DNA of 64,000 nt from the NCBI RefSeq assembly GCF_002116635.1, contig NZ_LQPW01000171.1, forward strand, positions 39,007 through 103,006. Direction: 5' to 3'. Below, one piece after another: positions 1 to 8,161 of the stretch. The DNA is from Mycobacterium szulgai (GTDB lineage: Bacteria; Actinomycetota; Actinomycetes; Mycobacteriales; Mycobacteriaceae). The notes beneath the pieces are model-generated. The model had not been told where the DNA came from. It searched no databases and saw only the letters and a program-made list of their open reading frames with translations. Each line of letters opens with the position of its first letter. Positions within the stretch are counted from its first letter, which is position 1. Both the position numbers and the translations under genes were made by a program.

Positions 1-268
1 GGGCGCGCAGCGGACTGGTCACCGCGTCTTTACTCACGGTTCGCGACAGTTTGTGGGTGCCTACCGTTACGATGACGAGATCCTGCAGGTGCCACCGCTC
101 CGGTAGCTTGCGTCCGGTAGCGGCGGCCACCAACGTGGTGAGTCCCACCAGCACGCCGTAGACGATCATGACGCCCAGATAGCCCGCTAGCGGCCTGGGG
201 TTGTCGCCCCGATATTCGTCAGCTTCCCGGCGCGCCCTGTCAGCCACGTCAGCGCTGTCCTTGGTCAT
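1..268 (-). CDS. DUF1360 family membrane protein (C-terminus beyond window)
   Basis: Reading leftward from ATG at 268 gives an open frame that runs off the window edge. It has a charged N-terminus (MTKDSADVADRARREADEY), a hydrophobic segment beginning LAGYLGVMIVYGVLVGLTT, and then RWHLQDLVIVTVGTHKLSRT. The pattern of a membrane segment followed by DL..V.....K.SR..SKDAVTSPLRAP is characteristic of the DUF1360 family of small actinobacterial membrane proteins, whose function is unknown. The frame is incomplete, so total length cannot be judged. It is divergent from the lipoprotein gene to its right. Confidence 0.7.
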   Translation of the reverse strand, partial: MTKDSADVADRARREADEYRGDNPRPLAGYLGVMIVYGVLVGLTTLVAAATGRKLPERWHLQDLVIVTVGTHKLSRTVSKDAVTSPLRA

Positions 269-380
269 GTCTGCGGGTACCCGTTTGGGCTCTGGGCAAT
301 CCCGGCGCCGAATCCCCGCAGGCCGCGTGTAGCGCGATGTTTGCCCGGGTATCCCGCCGGGAGTACAGGGCGCCAGCTAA

Positions 381-410
381 GGGGTGCCAAGGGGTGCTAA
401 GGGGTGGTAG
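381..410 (+). repeat. three 10-bp direct repeats GGGGTGCCAA-like
   Basis: GGGGTGCCAA, GGGGTGCTAA and GGGGTGGTAG follow each other without a gap immediately before and over the start of the next gene. The third unit supplies a G-rich ribosome-binding sequence. This may be simple slippage or a small regulatory array. Confidence 0.5.
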
Positions 411-1486
411 TGATCAACCACGCGGCCCGCCGCAGGTCTCGGGCTTCAGGCCGGGTTGCCGGCATCATTGTCGGCGCGTGTATGGCCCTGCTGACCGGCG
501 GTGTCACCGCGTGCTCGGCACCGGGCTCGACCCTGGAAAGCGCACCGGCGGTGACCGTCACTCGGATCAACGCAGCGCTGCACGATCCCGTGTGGTCGTA
601 TGCGCTACACGCCCTCGTGGCCCCGACCGACGATCACCGGCTCGCGGCGGTGAGTCACGTGGGTGGCGGTACTGCTCAGACAAAGCTTTCGACGCCAATG
701 GCGTTGGGCCGCAATATTCAGATCAGCGACGCCGACGAGCGACACGTGTTCGTGCCGCAACCCGAACAGGGACGGGTGGCCGTCGTCGATCTGGCCAGTC
801 TGCAGCAAATCGATGACTTCGACGCCGGTCCCGCCCCGGCCTACCTCGCCGCGGACGCCGGGATGCGGGTGCTGCTTGCGCTGTCGCGGGACGGGTCCGC
901 GGTGACGCCGGTAGACCTCTACGGTTACCGCAAACTTGCCACGGCACGTACTGAAGATTCCGCATCCACTATCGCCGGTGCCAATCGCGGGCGTCAGATC
1001 GAGTACCACCTGTACGGAACTGCGGGTATCCGCTATTACAAGGGATCCTCGTCGCCTCCGGAGCAGCGCGGCGACTTCGACATGGATGTGGTGGCGGAAG
1101 CAGGCGACGCAACCAAGGTCAGCCGCACCTACGTAGCCGACCGCAATCGCAACGTTCTCTACGCCGTGGACTCTCGCCGCGGCGGCGGAGGGTTGGGGAT
1201 TGTGGCCTGCACCCAGATGTCGTCCCCGATTCGCTATCTGGGCACCGATGACACCCGTGTCTATGCGGCCACCGACCGGGACTTGGTGGTGTTCGAGACG
1301 GCATCGTTCACCGGCTATCCGCAGGGGTCGATTCCGGTGCTACGGACCATCAACTACCGGACGCAGCTGCCCGACGACCCGGTCAGATCAGCACCCTTGT
1401 CCGGCATGGCAATTGGGCCAGATCGGGTATACCTCACCCTGCAAGACCAGCCGTACGTGATCGGTGTTGCCAAACCGCACCTATGA
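410..1486 (+). CDS. putative beta-propeller-like lipoprotein
   Basis: About 358 residues from GTG at 410; a second GTG at 404 is in frame, but the GGGG run at 401-404 is better placed for 410. The N-terminus is basic (HAARRRSRASGR), followed by a hydrophobic stretch and a lipobox ending VTAC, so export and lipidation are expected. The body has repeated short strands of the type VAVVDLASLQQIDDFDAG and VTPVDLYGYRKLATA, resembling YVTN/YncE-type beta-propeller repeats that track a value bound to a surface protein. No catalytic motif was recognised. The stop overlaps an ATG of the following reading frame, so co-transcription with the next small gene is likely. Confidence 0.65.
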   Translation: MINHAARRRSRASGRVAGIIVGACMALLTGGVTACSAPGSTLESAPAVTVTRINAALHDPVWSYALHALVAPTDDHRLAAVSHVGGGTAQTKLSTPMALGRNIQISDADERHVFVPQPEQGRVAVVDLASLQQIDDFDAGPAPAYLAADAGMRVLLALSRDGSAVTPVDLYGYRKLATARTEDSASTIAGANRGRQIEYHLYGTAGIRYYKGSSSPPEQRGDFDMDVVAEAGDATKVSRTYVADRNRNVLYAVDSRRGGGGLGIVACTQMSSPIRYLGTDDTRVYAATDRDLVVFETASFTGYPQGSIPVLRTINYRTQLPDDPVRSAPLSGMAIGPDRVYLTLQDQPYVIGVAKPHL

Positions 1487-1527
1487 CGACGCATGGGCCA
1501 ATTGCGTTGACCGACACAGGAGGACCG

Positions 1528-1875
1528 ATGAACGCGATATCCGAGCACTGGACGGCAACCGGCGTCGACGACGATCTGGAGCAACTCGGTGAGCAGATAA
1601 CCGCGTTGCGCGAACTCGGGCAGCGCGACGACGAGATAAGTGACGAGCAAATCTACGATTTCAGCATCCGATGGGGCACGGCACTGGCGGGGCGGCTGCG
1701 GCGGCTGGCGCACTACAGCGCGCTGGGACTGCTCGATGCGGCCGACGAAGTCGGGTTTCACACACTGCGCAAGGAACTCGACGAAGTTTCGACGCTGATC
1801 GATCGATTTAATTTGTCCCGGCCGCGGCTGGCAACAGAGGTCAGCCCGTCACGCCGTCATCTGCGGACTGCGTAA
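1528..1875 (+). CDS. conserved small hypothetical protein
   Basis: Predicted 115 residues. An upstream ATG at 1483 overlaps the stop of the lipoprotein gene, but a near-perfect AGGAGG at 1518-1523 lies four bases before ATG 1528, so that start is preferred. The product is acidic and mostly helical, with no membrane segment or signal peptide (EHWTATGVDDDLEQLGEQ near the start, then GRLRRLAHYSALGLLDAADE). No family was recognised. Its 3' end overlaps the convergent zinc-ribbon-like gene by about 35 bp. Confidence 0.55.
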   Translation: MNAISEHWTATGVDDDLEQLGEQITALRELGQRDDEISDEQIYDFSIRWGTALAGRLRRLAHYSALGLLDAADEVGFHTLRKELDEVSTLIDRFNLSRPRLATEVSPSRRHLRTA

Positions 1876-2134
1876 GGAATTCGTTGTCGTGCAAGATGAT
1901 CGCGGTCCGCGGTCGCGCACACTCGCCATTGCGGCAAGTCAGCGCCACCATGTAGGCGTCGTTGTCCTCGTCGAGGAACAAGAAGCCGAGATACAGGGCG
2001 TCTCCGACGTCGAAATCCGTTGTGCCGCAAGATTCGCAGTGTCCGCCTTTGGCGGCGATGTGCTGCAGTACCCGGTCGCGGGCCACCGGTTCCAGCGCGA
2101 TCAGCTCTGGACGCACCATCGCGTCGTCTGCCAT
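1841..2134 (-). CDS. small CxxC protein, possible metal binder
   Basis: Predicted 97 residues starting MADDAMVRPELIAL. It contains HCESCGTTDF and, further on, TCRNGECARPRT, giving spaced cysteines that could hold a zinc ion. No membrane segment is seen. The start codon lies immediately after the stop of the upstream molybdopterin oxidoreductase, so the two are probably one transcript. A role connected with that oxidoreductase is inferred only from position. The longer upstream extension of this frame runs through the oxidoreductase gene and was discarded. Confidence 0.6.
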   Translation of the reverse strand: MADDAMVRPELIALEPVARDRVLQHIAAKGGHCESCGTTDFDVGDALYLGFLFLDEDNDAYMVALTCRNGECARPRTAIILHDNEFLTQSADDGVTG

Positions 2135-2135
2135 C

Positions 2136-3626
2136 TCAGATCTCCACGTCCTTGTCGTAGTAGACGTTGTCCTCGCGCCAGCCGCCCTTGCCCTTGCCGA
2201 TGCCGGCAAAGTCATCGATGAATTCGATCTGGTTGATCCACTTGGCCATCTTGAACCCCACCTGGGTTTCGACCCGTAGCCGCAGCGGCGCACCGTGTTT
2301 GATGGGCAACGGTTTGCCGTTCATCTCATAGGCAAGCAGCGTCTGCGGTTTGTAGGCCAGTTCAAGATCGATCACTTCGTAGAACTGCCCGCCGCCCTCC
2401 GAGCTGGGTTCGTCGGTGCTGTTGTTCTGCATGGTCAGGAAGCAGATGTAGCGGGCCTGCGGCAACGGCCGTACCAGGTCCACCAGTTGGGCAAGCGGAA
2501 TTCCACTCCATTCGCCAATGCTGGTCCAGCCCTGCACGCAGTTGTGCAGCACCCGCTGGGTCTGGGGATCGGCGAGTGCGCGCAACGCTGCCAGATCCAG
2601 CGTCACCGGCCGTTCGACGAGTCCCCCCACCCGCAGCCGCCAGTCCACGAAGTTGTGTACCGCCATGACCTTGTAGGCAGTCGACGTCGGCGGCTTGCCG
2701 TTCACGCGGTGCTCGGGGGACAACTTCTCCGGCGGGTAGTGCTGCCGGGAATCCAACGGCCGCAACAGAATGTGGCGGGTCCCACTGACCACGGCCCCCA
2801 GGACCCGTTGAACCGCACGCGGCCGGCGCAGGCTCCACAGCGTCGCCGCCACGTGGACGGCGACGACGACGCCGATGATCACCAGGGAAAGCACAGTGGC
2901 CCAACCGATATTGCGGACCGACCCGAAGATCATCGTGGCGGTGAGCTGGCCCCAGCCCCAGAAGAACACCATCGAGAGATGGATCACGATGAACACCGCG
3001 AACGCGACCAGCCCGATGAAGTGCAAACTGCGCGCCGATTGACGGCCACCCCATAGCCGCACATACCAGGGGAACCGGGCTTCGATCGCCGGCGACTGTG
3101 CCGCGCCGGTAAGGATCATGAACGGCGCCAACAGGAATATCACCGCCGCATACGTCAATTTCTGAATGGCGTCCAGCGGTTCGCCGGGCAGCAGCGGCGG
3201 CAGATTGAACGTCAAGTAGGTGACGATGTCGTTCCACGCGTCGGAGAAGATCGACCACGAGTAAGGCCAGTAGCGGTGCCATTGGCCAGTGGCGAACAAG
3301 AGGATGTAGTACGACAGTCCGACCAGAATCCAGCCGAGTACTGCGAAAAAGTGCCAATGGCGGCCCATTCCGAGTTGCTTGCGGCCCGGTAGCGCGATCA
3401 GTGGGTGATAGTCCTCTTCTTCATCGAGGGTGTCGTAGAGCTTGTCGGTCGGCATCACTTTGCGGGTGAACCTCGCCCATTCGGTGCCGGGCGTGCTGTG
3501 CTCGTTCCAGTACAGCTTGGGGTGGGTGGACAGAATCTCGATGCCGCTGCGCATGATCAAGGTGAGAAGTAGCAAGTTCAGCCAGTGGTCGATTCGCAAC
3601 CAGAGCGGATAGTCGAGCGTGGTCAT
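2136..3626 (-). CDS. cytochrome b-type / molybdopterin oxidoreductase fusion
   Basis: About 496 residues. The first half (roughly 1-270) is a membrane domain with several hydrophobic helices and histidines (IDHWLNLLLL, GRHWHFFAVLGW, HFIGLVAFAVFIVIHL), like cytochrome b561/hydrogenase b-type subunits. The second half (about 280-490) resembles the sulfite-oxidase/MsrP molybdopterin fold; HNCVQGWTSIGEWSG holds the cysteine expected to ligate molybdenum. In the family, electrons pass between a quinone-linked cytochrome and the Mo centre, here joined in one chain. ATG 3626 is preferred over an in-frame TTG 15 bp upstream because GGGAAG precedes it. The substrate is unknown. It is followed by a small CxxC protein and preceded by a four-helix membrane protein. 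Confidence 0.8.
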   Translation of the reverse strand: MTTLDYPLWLRIDHWLNLLLLTLIMRSGIEILSTHPKLYWNEHSTPGTEWARFTRKVMPTDKLYDTLDEEEDYHPLIALPGRKQLGMGRHWHFFAVLGWILVGLSYYILLFATGQWHRYWPYSWSIFSDAWNDIVTYLTFNLPPLLPGEPLDAIQKLTYAAVIFLLAPFMILTGAAQSPAIEARFPWYVRLWGGRQSARSLHFIGLVAFAVFIVIHLSMVFFWGWGQLTATMIFGSVRNIGWATVLSLVIIGVVVAVHVAATLWSLRRPRAVQRVLGAVVSGTRHILLRPLDSRQHYPPEKLSPEHRVNGKPPTSTAYKVMAVHNFVDWRLRVGGLVERPVTLDLAALRALADPQTQRVLHNCVQGWTSIGEWSGIPLAQLVDLVRPLPQARYICFLTMQNNSTDEPSSEGGGQFYEVIDLELAYKPQTLLAYEMNGKPLPIKHGAPLRLRVETQVGFKMAKWINQIEFIDDFAGIGKGKGGWREDNVYYDKDVEI

Positions 3627-3647
3627 CTTGGGGCTTCCCAACGACTG

Positions 3648-4193
3648 TCAGTCATGCCAGTGCCGCTGTTGTGGGTAGGCCACGTTGATGCCCAGCAGAA
3701 CCGACATGTGCAATCCGATGAATCCCAGTGCACAGGCGGCCGAAAGCGACCCGGGAGCCAGGTCCCACCTTCCGGTGAGGCCCGCCAGTCCGGGCAGGCT
3801 GGCCGCCCGGCTCACCAGATACAGGCCGAGGAAGACCACACTGATTAGGCTGCCGAGCTGCCAGCCCCGTTGCGGCACAGCCGGATTGACCGCGAATGCC
3901 ATGGCTGCCACCGCCCCCACACAACCGGCGATCAACGCCACACAGTAGGCCACGAAGTACCCGGGCGGAGTCGGAGCGGTCACCAGGAAGTACACGTGGA
4001 CCGCCATCAGACCGGCAAGCAGCAAACTGCCCGCGGCGGTCACCGCCCGCGGTAGGTTGAACGCCACGTAACCGTTGAGGGTGAGCATCCGGTATATCCG
4101 GCTGCGTTGCCACGCCCGCCGTATCAAAGCGCGCACCGGTGCTGCATACCCGGCCGCCAACACTGCAAACCACCGGGTACCGCGACCGGCCAA
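3648..4193 (-). CDS. multi-pass membrane protein linked to the oxidoreductase
   Basis: Up to 181 residues from TTG 4193; a GTG about ten codons in is an alternative start and neither has a convincing ribosome-binding site. Four hydrophobic segments are visible (AVTAAGSLLLAGLMAVHVYF, YFVAYCVALIAGCVGAVAAM, LGSLISVVFLGLYLV, AACALGFIGLHMSVLLGI). It ends just upstream of the molybdopterin oxidoreductase, with the flavodoxin-fold gene upstream, suggesting a redox operon. It may help anchor or assemble the oxidoreductase; this is inferred from position only. Confidence 0.6.
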   Translation of the reverse strand: MAGRGTRWFAVLAAGYAAPVRALIRRAWQRSRIYRMLTLNGYVAFNLPRAVTAAGSLLLAGLMAVHVYFLVTAPTPPGYFVAYCVALIAGCVGAVAAMAFAVNPAVPQRGWQLGSLISVVFLGLYLVSRAASLPGLAGLTGRWDLAPGSLSAACALGFIGLHMSVLLGINVAYPQQRHWHD

Positions 4194-4211
4194 GCGTACG
4201 GGCGCAACCGG

Positions 4212-4853
4212 TTACGACTCGTACGGAGGATATTGCCGGTGCTGCAACGCGCGCGCCAGATGTGCGGCATTGCGGGCGGCCGCCGCGGTGGTCGAGGCGA
4301 CCTGGTCAGGTATCGCATCGAGGTCGCCGTAGTCGGTGCTTTCCATCGCGGCGCCGTTCCAGTATGTGCAGCCCTGCGCCGGGATGCTGAACCCGATGTC
4401 GTTGAGTCCCTGAAACACGTCGGCAACCACCTTGTGAGCACCGTCCTCGTTACCCACCACGCTGACAATCGCGACTTTGCCGACCATCGCCGGTATCCCA
4501 TCGTCGTCGGTGTTGGACAACTCGGCATCGAGGCGCTCCAGCACGCGTTGGGCGATACTCGACGGGTGGCCCAGCCAGATGGGCGTGCTGAGCAGCAGAA
4601 TGTCGGCGTCCAACACCTTGCTTCGGATGGCGGGCCATTCATCGCCGGGACCCATGTCGTCCTCGACACCAGGCTTGATGGCGTGATCCGCGCAGCGAAT
4701 CAGCTCGCACTCGGCGCCCGCCTTACGCAGCTCCTCGAAGACGTGCTCGGCGATCAATGCGCTGCTCGAAGCCGCGGGGCTGGGTTTGAGGCTGCATACC
4801 AGCCCGATGGCACGCAGCGGTGCTTGCGCCTGGTCAACCATGGCGCTGGTCAT
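4212..4853 (-). CDS. NADPH-dependent FMN reductase / flavodoxin-fold protein
   Basis: About 213 residues from ATG 4853, or 209 from ATG 4841. The sequence begins with a Rossmann-like strand, AIGLVCSLKPSPAASSSALIAEHV, and has ADILLLSTPIWLGHPSS, the characteristic FMN-binding loop of the NADPH-dependent FMN reductase/flavodoxin superfamily. GKVAIVSVVGNEDGAH matches the third nucleotide-contact region. It would use a bound flavin to pass electrons from NAD(P)H or act as an electron carrier. It is the first gene of a leftward set with the membrane protein and molybdopterin oxidoreductase. Extensions of the frame beyond 4853 overlap the divergent decarboxylase and are not used. Confidence 0.75.
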   Translation of the reverse strand: MTSAMVDQAQAPLRAIGLVCSLKPSPAASSSALIAEHVFEELRKAGAECELIRCADHAIKPGVEDDMGPGDEWPAIRSKVLDADILLLSTPIWLGHPSSIAQRVLERLDAELSNTDDDGIPAMVGKVAIVSVVGNEDGAHKVVADVFQGLNDIGFSIPAQGCTYWNGAAMESTDYGDLDAIPDQVASTTAAAARNAAHLARALQHRQYPPYES

Positions 4854-4916
4854 ACCCGCCCTTGCGCAGGGCAAACCAGAACGGTTCGGTCTCGCCGTCG
4901 CGGGTACCCGACGCGC

Positions 4917-6377
4917 ATGGATCAGTCGCATGCGCCCCTGCTCGATGCGCTTCTCGACTATCACCGCAGCAACCGTTACGGCTTTACACCGCCGGGCCAT
5001 CGTCAAGGAACCGGAGCCGACCCCCGGGTGCTCGCGGTCTTGGGCAAGGACCCGTTTCGCAACGACGTGCTGGCCAGTGCCGGTCTCGACGACCGGTTGT
5101 CGCGCGGCAAATATCTGCCGCGCGCAGAGGATCTGATGGCCGATGCGGTTGGCGCGGAATCGGCGTTCTTCTCCACCTGCGGCAGTTCGCTGTCGGTAAA
5201 GGCGGCGATGCTAGCTGTCGCCGGCGGCAATGAGGGCGGGCTGTTGATGGCACGCGATAGTCACAAATCGGTGGTCGCGGGCTTGATCTTTTCCGGGGTG
5301 CGGCCCAGATGGCTCACGCCGCGCTGGGATGCCGAACGCCACTTCTCTCATCCGCCCTCGCCCGAACAAGTGCTGGAGGGCTGGGAGCGGCATCCCGATG
5401 CGGCGGGGGCACTCATCGTCAGCCCGAGTCCGTACGGCACGTGTGCCGACATCGAAGCGATTGCCGACGTCTGCCACGCGCGCAACAAACCGCTGATCGT
5501 CGACGAAGCATGGGGCGCTCATCTGCCGTTCCACGAGGACCTGCCGACCTGGGCAATGGACGCCGGTGCCGATGTGTGCGTGGTGAGCGTGCACAAAATG
5601 GGAGCGGGGTTCGAGCAAGGGTCGGTATTCCACCTCCAAGGCGACTTGGTGGATCCCGTGCAACTATCGGCGTGCGCCGACCTATTGATGACAACCAGCC
5701 CGAACGTAATGGTCTATGCGGCGCTTGACGGTTGGCGGCGCCAGATGGTCGAGCAGGGACACGAGCTGCTGGCCGCCGAACTCGACCTCGCCGGCTACCT
5801 GCGCGAGCGTCTCGCGGAGATCCCGGACGTCCTGGTTCTCAAAGACGAGCTGCTGGGCACGCAGGCGTCCTGCGACCTCGACGTGACACAGGTCCTGATA
5901 GACGTGTCCAGAACTGGGACGTCGGGCTACCAGGCCGCGGATTGGCTCAGGGAGAACTGCCACTTGGACATCGGCCTCAGCGATCACCGCCGCATCCTGG
6001 CGACGATGTCATTCGCCGACGACAAGCAAACCGCTGACCGCCTCTTGGCCGCGATGGCCCAATGGCGCAAGGCGGCAAGTGAATTCGAGCCGCCGCCGCC
6101 GATACAGCTACCGGATCCGGCTGAACTGCAACTGGACAACGTGCAGCTGCCCCGCGACGCATTCTTCGGACCAATCGAAATGGTGCCTGCCGCAACAGCC
6201 GCCGGCCGCATCGCAGCAGAGCAGATAACCCCTTATCCGCCTGGCATTCCGGCGGTGGTGCCGGGTGAGCGCCTCAACGATGCCGTGATCGACTACCTGC
6301 GCTCCGGCACGGACGCGGGCATGAACCTGCCGGATGCTTCCGACCCGAGCGCACAGTATTTCCGCGTCGTCGCCTGA
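4917..6377 (+). CDS. Orn/Lys/Arg-type PLP decarboxylase family protein
   Basis: 486 residues starting MDQSHAPLLDALLDYHRSN; the frame is open further upstream, but that part lies over the divergent flavodoxin gene. It has the family N-terminal FTPPGHRQG motif, the cofactor-pocket sequence STCGSSLSVKAA, the aspartate motif LIVDEAWGAHLPFH, and the PLP-lysine site VVSVHKMGAGFEQGS. The C-terminal portion ends with the family region AEQITPYPPGIPAVVPGE. This is the fold-type I decarboxylase family for basic amino acids (compare M. tuberculosis Rv2531c, which is much longer). The exact substrate cannot be told from the sequence. Confidence 0.85.
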   Translation: MDQSHAPLLDALLDYHRSNRYGFTPPGHRQGTGADPRVLAVLGKDPFRNDVLASAGLDDRLSRGKYLPRAEDLMADAVGAESAFFSTCGSSLSVKAAMLAVAGGNEGGLLMARDSHKSVVAGLIFSGVRPRWLTPRWDAERHFSHPPSPEQVLEGWERHPDAAGALIVSPSPYGTCADIEAIADVCHARNKPLIVDEAWGAHLPFHEDLPTWAMDAGADVCVVSVHKMGAGFEQGSVFHLQGDLVDPVQLSACADLLMTTSPNVMVYAALDGWRRQMVEQGHELLAAELDLAGYLRERLAEIPDVLVLKDELLGTQASCDLDVTQVLIDVSRTGTSGYQAADWLRENCHLDIGLSDHRRILATMSFADDKQTADRLLAAMAQWRKAASEFEPPPPIQLPDPAELQLDNVQLPRDAFFGPIEMVPAATAAGRIAAEQITPYPPGIPAVVPGERLNDAVIDYLRSGTDAGMNLPDASDPSAQYFRVVA

Positions 6378-6403
6378 AAGTAGCCCGGCCTAGTGGCCCG
6401 GCG

Positions 6404-6754
6404 TCAGCGGGACTTCTTCGTCTTTGTCGCATCACGCAATTCGCGATTGGTCGATTGCAAGTCGGTGTTGGCCGCCGAAAGCGCGGCGTTGTCGTCTTCG
6501 AGGTTGAGGATGCGCGCGATGCCGGCCAAGTTGATGCCGGCGTCTACGAGTTCGCTGATCCGCTTCAGCCGGGCTAAGTCGTCAGCACTGTAGCGCCGCG
6601 TTCCGCCATCGCTACGTGCCGGGGTGAGCAATCCGTGCCGTTCGTAGAGCCGCAGTGATTGCACTGCGACGCCGGAAAGTTCGGCGGCCACGGAGATGCC
6701 ATACACACCGTGATCGGCGGCGGGCGCACCGCTGTCGTCAGGACGATCGGTCAT
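6404..6754 (-). CDS. MerR-family regulator, HspR-like
   Basis: 116 residues. The N-terminal winged helix has YGISVAAELSGVAVQSLRLYERHGLLTP followed by GGTRRYSADDLARL, the MerR signature and close to HspR. The rest forms a short coiled coil (NLEDDNAALSAANTDLQSTN) that would dimerise. It lacks the cysteines typical of metal- or redox-sensing MerR proteins. It is divergent from the hsp18 gene across 142 bp that contain two palindromes, so control of hsp18 and of itself is the simplest expectation. Confidence 0.85.
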   Translation of the reverse strand: MTDRPDDSGAPAADHGVYGISVAAELSGVAVQSLRLYERHGLLTPARSDGGTRRYSADDLARLKRISELVDAGINLAGIARILNLEDDNAALSAANTDLQSTNRELRDATKTKKSR

Positions 6755-6804
6755 TCGGACTTTTCCTTGCCTGCTCGTATAGAAAACCTGTTTACCACAC
6801 TTGC

Positions 6805-6826
6805 ATTACTCTGTCGACAATGTTAT
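6805..6826. promoter_or_regulatory. imperfect 22-bp palindrome centred on TGTCGACA
   Basis: ATTACTC-TGTCGACA-ATGTTAT is symmetric at 16 of 22 positions and lies midway between the MerR gene and hsp18. TATAAAA follows at 6824-6830, a plausible -10 element for hsp18. A candidate operator for the divergent MerR protein; it does not match the CTTGAGT-N7-ACTCAAG HAIR element of the classical HspR site. Confidence 0.4.
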
Positions 6827-6834
6827 AAAAAACC

Positions 6835-6850
6835 TATGTCGCCAGACATA
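6835..6850. promoter_or_regulatory. perfect inverted repeat TATGTC-N4-GACATA upstream of hsp18
   Basis: Six-base arms are separated by GCCA, 46 bp before the preferred hsp18 start. Its position is suited to an operator at or just after the transcription start. It is a second candidate site for the MerR-type regulator or another stress regulator. Confidence 0.5.
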
Positions 6851-6896
6851 GAAAATTCCATCCGGACACAGCAGATTGGAGTAAGAGGTGACCGCC

Positions 6897-7355
6897 ATGC
6901 TGATGCGTACCGACCCGTTCCGTGAACTGGACCGCTTCGCCCAGCAGGTGCTAGGTACGGCCGCGCGACCAGCGGTGATGCCGATGGACGCGTGGCGCGA
7001 AGGCGAGGAGTTCGTGGTCGAGTTCGACCTGCCGGGTATCGACCCCAACTCACTGGACATCGACATCGAGCGCAACGTGGTGACGGTTCGTGCCGAGCGG
7101 CCGGCCGTCGACCCCAACCGGGAGATGCTGGCCACCGAGCGGCCCCGTGGAGTCTTCAGTCGCCAGCTCGTGCTGGGCGAAAATCTCGACACGGACCGGA
7201 TTGAGGCTTCCTATCAGGAAGGTGTGCTCAGGTTGCATATCCCCGTCGCAGAGAAGGCCAAGCCGCGCAAGATTTCCGTCGGCCGCGGTAATGGACAACA
7301 CAGTCAAAGAGCAATCAACGACAACGAGTCCAAGCGGGAGGTGATAGACGCGTAA
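6897..7355 (+). CDS. hsp18: 18 kDa small heat-shock protein (Hsp20/alpha-crystallin)
   Basis: 152 residues beginning MLMRTDPFRELDRF, as in the M. leprae/M. avium 18 kDa antigen; GTG 6888 is in frame but ATG 6897 has AGAGG at 6884-6888. The alpha-crystallin domain spans about 25-130: DAWREGEEFVVEFDLPGI, NVVTVRAERP, RPRGVFSRQLVLGE and the C-terminal anchor VLRLHIPVAEKAKPRKI. Family members are ATP-independent holdases that bind unfolding proteins as large oligomers. The divergent MerR gene and intervening palindromes suggest stress-inducible control. Confidence 0.95.
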   Translation: MLMRTDPFRELDRFAQQVLGTAARPAVMPMDAWREGEEFVVEFDLPGIDPNSLDIDIERNVVTVRAERPAVDPNREMLATERPRGVFSRQLVLGENLDTDRIEASYQEGVLRLHIPVAEKAKPRKISVGRGNGQHSQRAINDNESKREVIDA

Positions 7356-7462
7356 TGGGTAGTCGGCGGCGCGGTGGCTAATGGTGCCCGTCGAAAGGCG
7401 CCGGCAGCCACCGCTCCACCGCGTCTGCGAGCCACACAGAACCCGAGGAGGCATGGTCCGCG

Positions 7463-8155
7463 ATGAGCTGGGATCTCGACGGCCAGTCGGCGGCCGTTGA
7501 ACAAGCATTGGCCGGCGGTGCACCGCAACGGGTGGGCTCGTTCCGCTTCTACTTCGCCGACCAGCGGTGGGAATGGTCCGAACAGGTGCAGCGAATGCAC
7601 GGCTATGAGCCGGGCAGCATGACGCCGACCACCGACGTGGTGCTCTCACACAAGCACCCGGACGACCGGGGTGAGGTCGCGGCCACCATCGCCGAGATTC
7701 TGCACAATCAAAAGGCCTTCAGCACCCGGCACCGGATTATCGACACCGAAGGCACCGTGCGTCATGTCGTCGTCGTGGGTGATCGTCTTTATGACGACCA
7801 TGGTGAGGTAATCGGAACGCACGGTTTTTACGTCGATGTCTCTCCGTTGCCCGAGCAACTACATGAGGACCTCGTCACGGCAAAGCTTGCCGAAATCGCC
7901 GAGAACCGCGCCGGCATCGAGCAGGCCAAAGGCATGTTGATGCTGGTCTATGACATCGACGAGGATGCGGCGTTCAACTTGCTGAAATGGCTTTCCCAAG
8001 AAGCCAATATCAAATTGCGGATGCTGGCCGAGCAGGTCTGTGCGGACTTTCGCGCCGCCGGCACCGCCTTTGGCATGCAATCGGAGTTCGACCAATTGCT
8101 GTTGACCGCGCATCTGCGGGTACACCGCGCCGATGACAATGCGGTCGCGAAGTAG
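7463..8155 (+). CDS. PAS-ANTAR domain RNA-binding regulator
   Basis: 230 residues. Positions about 20-135 form a PAS/PAC module (FRFYFADQRWEWSEQVQRMHGY, then HRIIDTEGTVRHVVVVGDRL). Positions about 150-215 form an ANTAR domain (ENRAGIEQAKGMLMLVYDIDEDAAFNLL), with alanine, leucine and aromatic positions typical of the three-helix RNA-binding fold. ANTAR proteins bind paired hairpins in nascent transcripts and prevent termination. The PAS domain presumably senses a small molecule or redox state. GAGGAGG lies at 7445-7451 upstream of ATG 7463. No target hairpin pair was identified here. Confidence 0.9.
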   Translation: MSWDLDGQSAAVEQALAGGAPQRVGSFRFYFADQRWEWSEQVQRMHGYEPGSMTPTTDVVLSHKHPDDRGEVAATIAEILHNQKAFSTRHRIIDTEGTVRHVVVVGDRLYDDHGEVIGTHGFYVDVSPLPEQLHEDLVTAKLAEIAENRAGIEQAKGMLMLVYDIDEDAAFNLLKWLSQEANIKLRMLAEQVCADFRAAGTAFGMQSEFDQLLLTAHLRVHRADDNAVAK

Positions 8156-8161
8156 CCCGTT

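Noticed and set aside
4107..4916. N-terminal extension of the decarboxylase to 756 residues
   Set aside because: The upstream part overlaps the flavodoxin-fold gene on the other strand, has no domain and follows the codon pattern of that gene.
6755..6896. DosR box upstream of hsp18
   Set aside because: No GGGACT-type palindrome is present; the palindromes there have different sequence.
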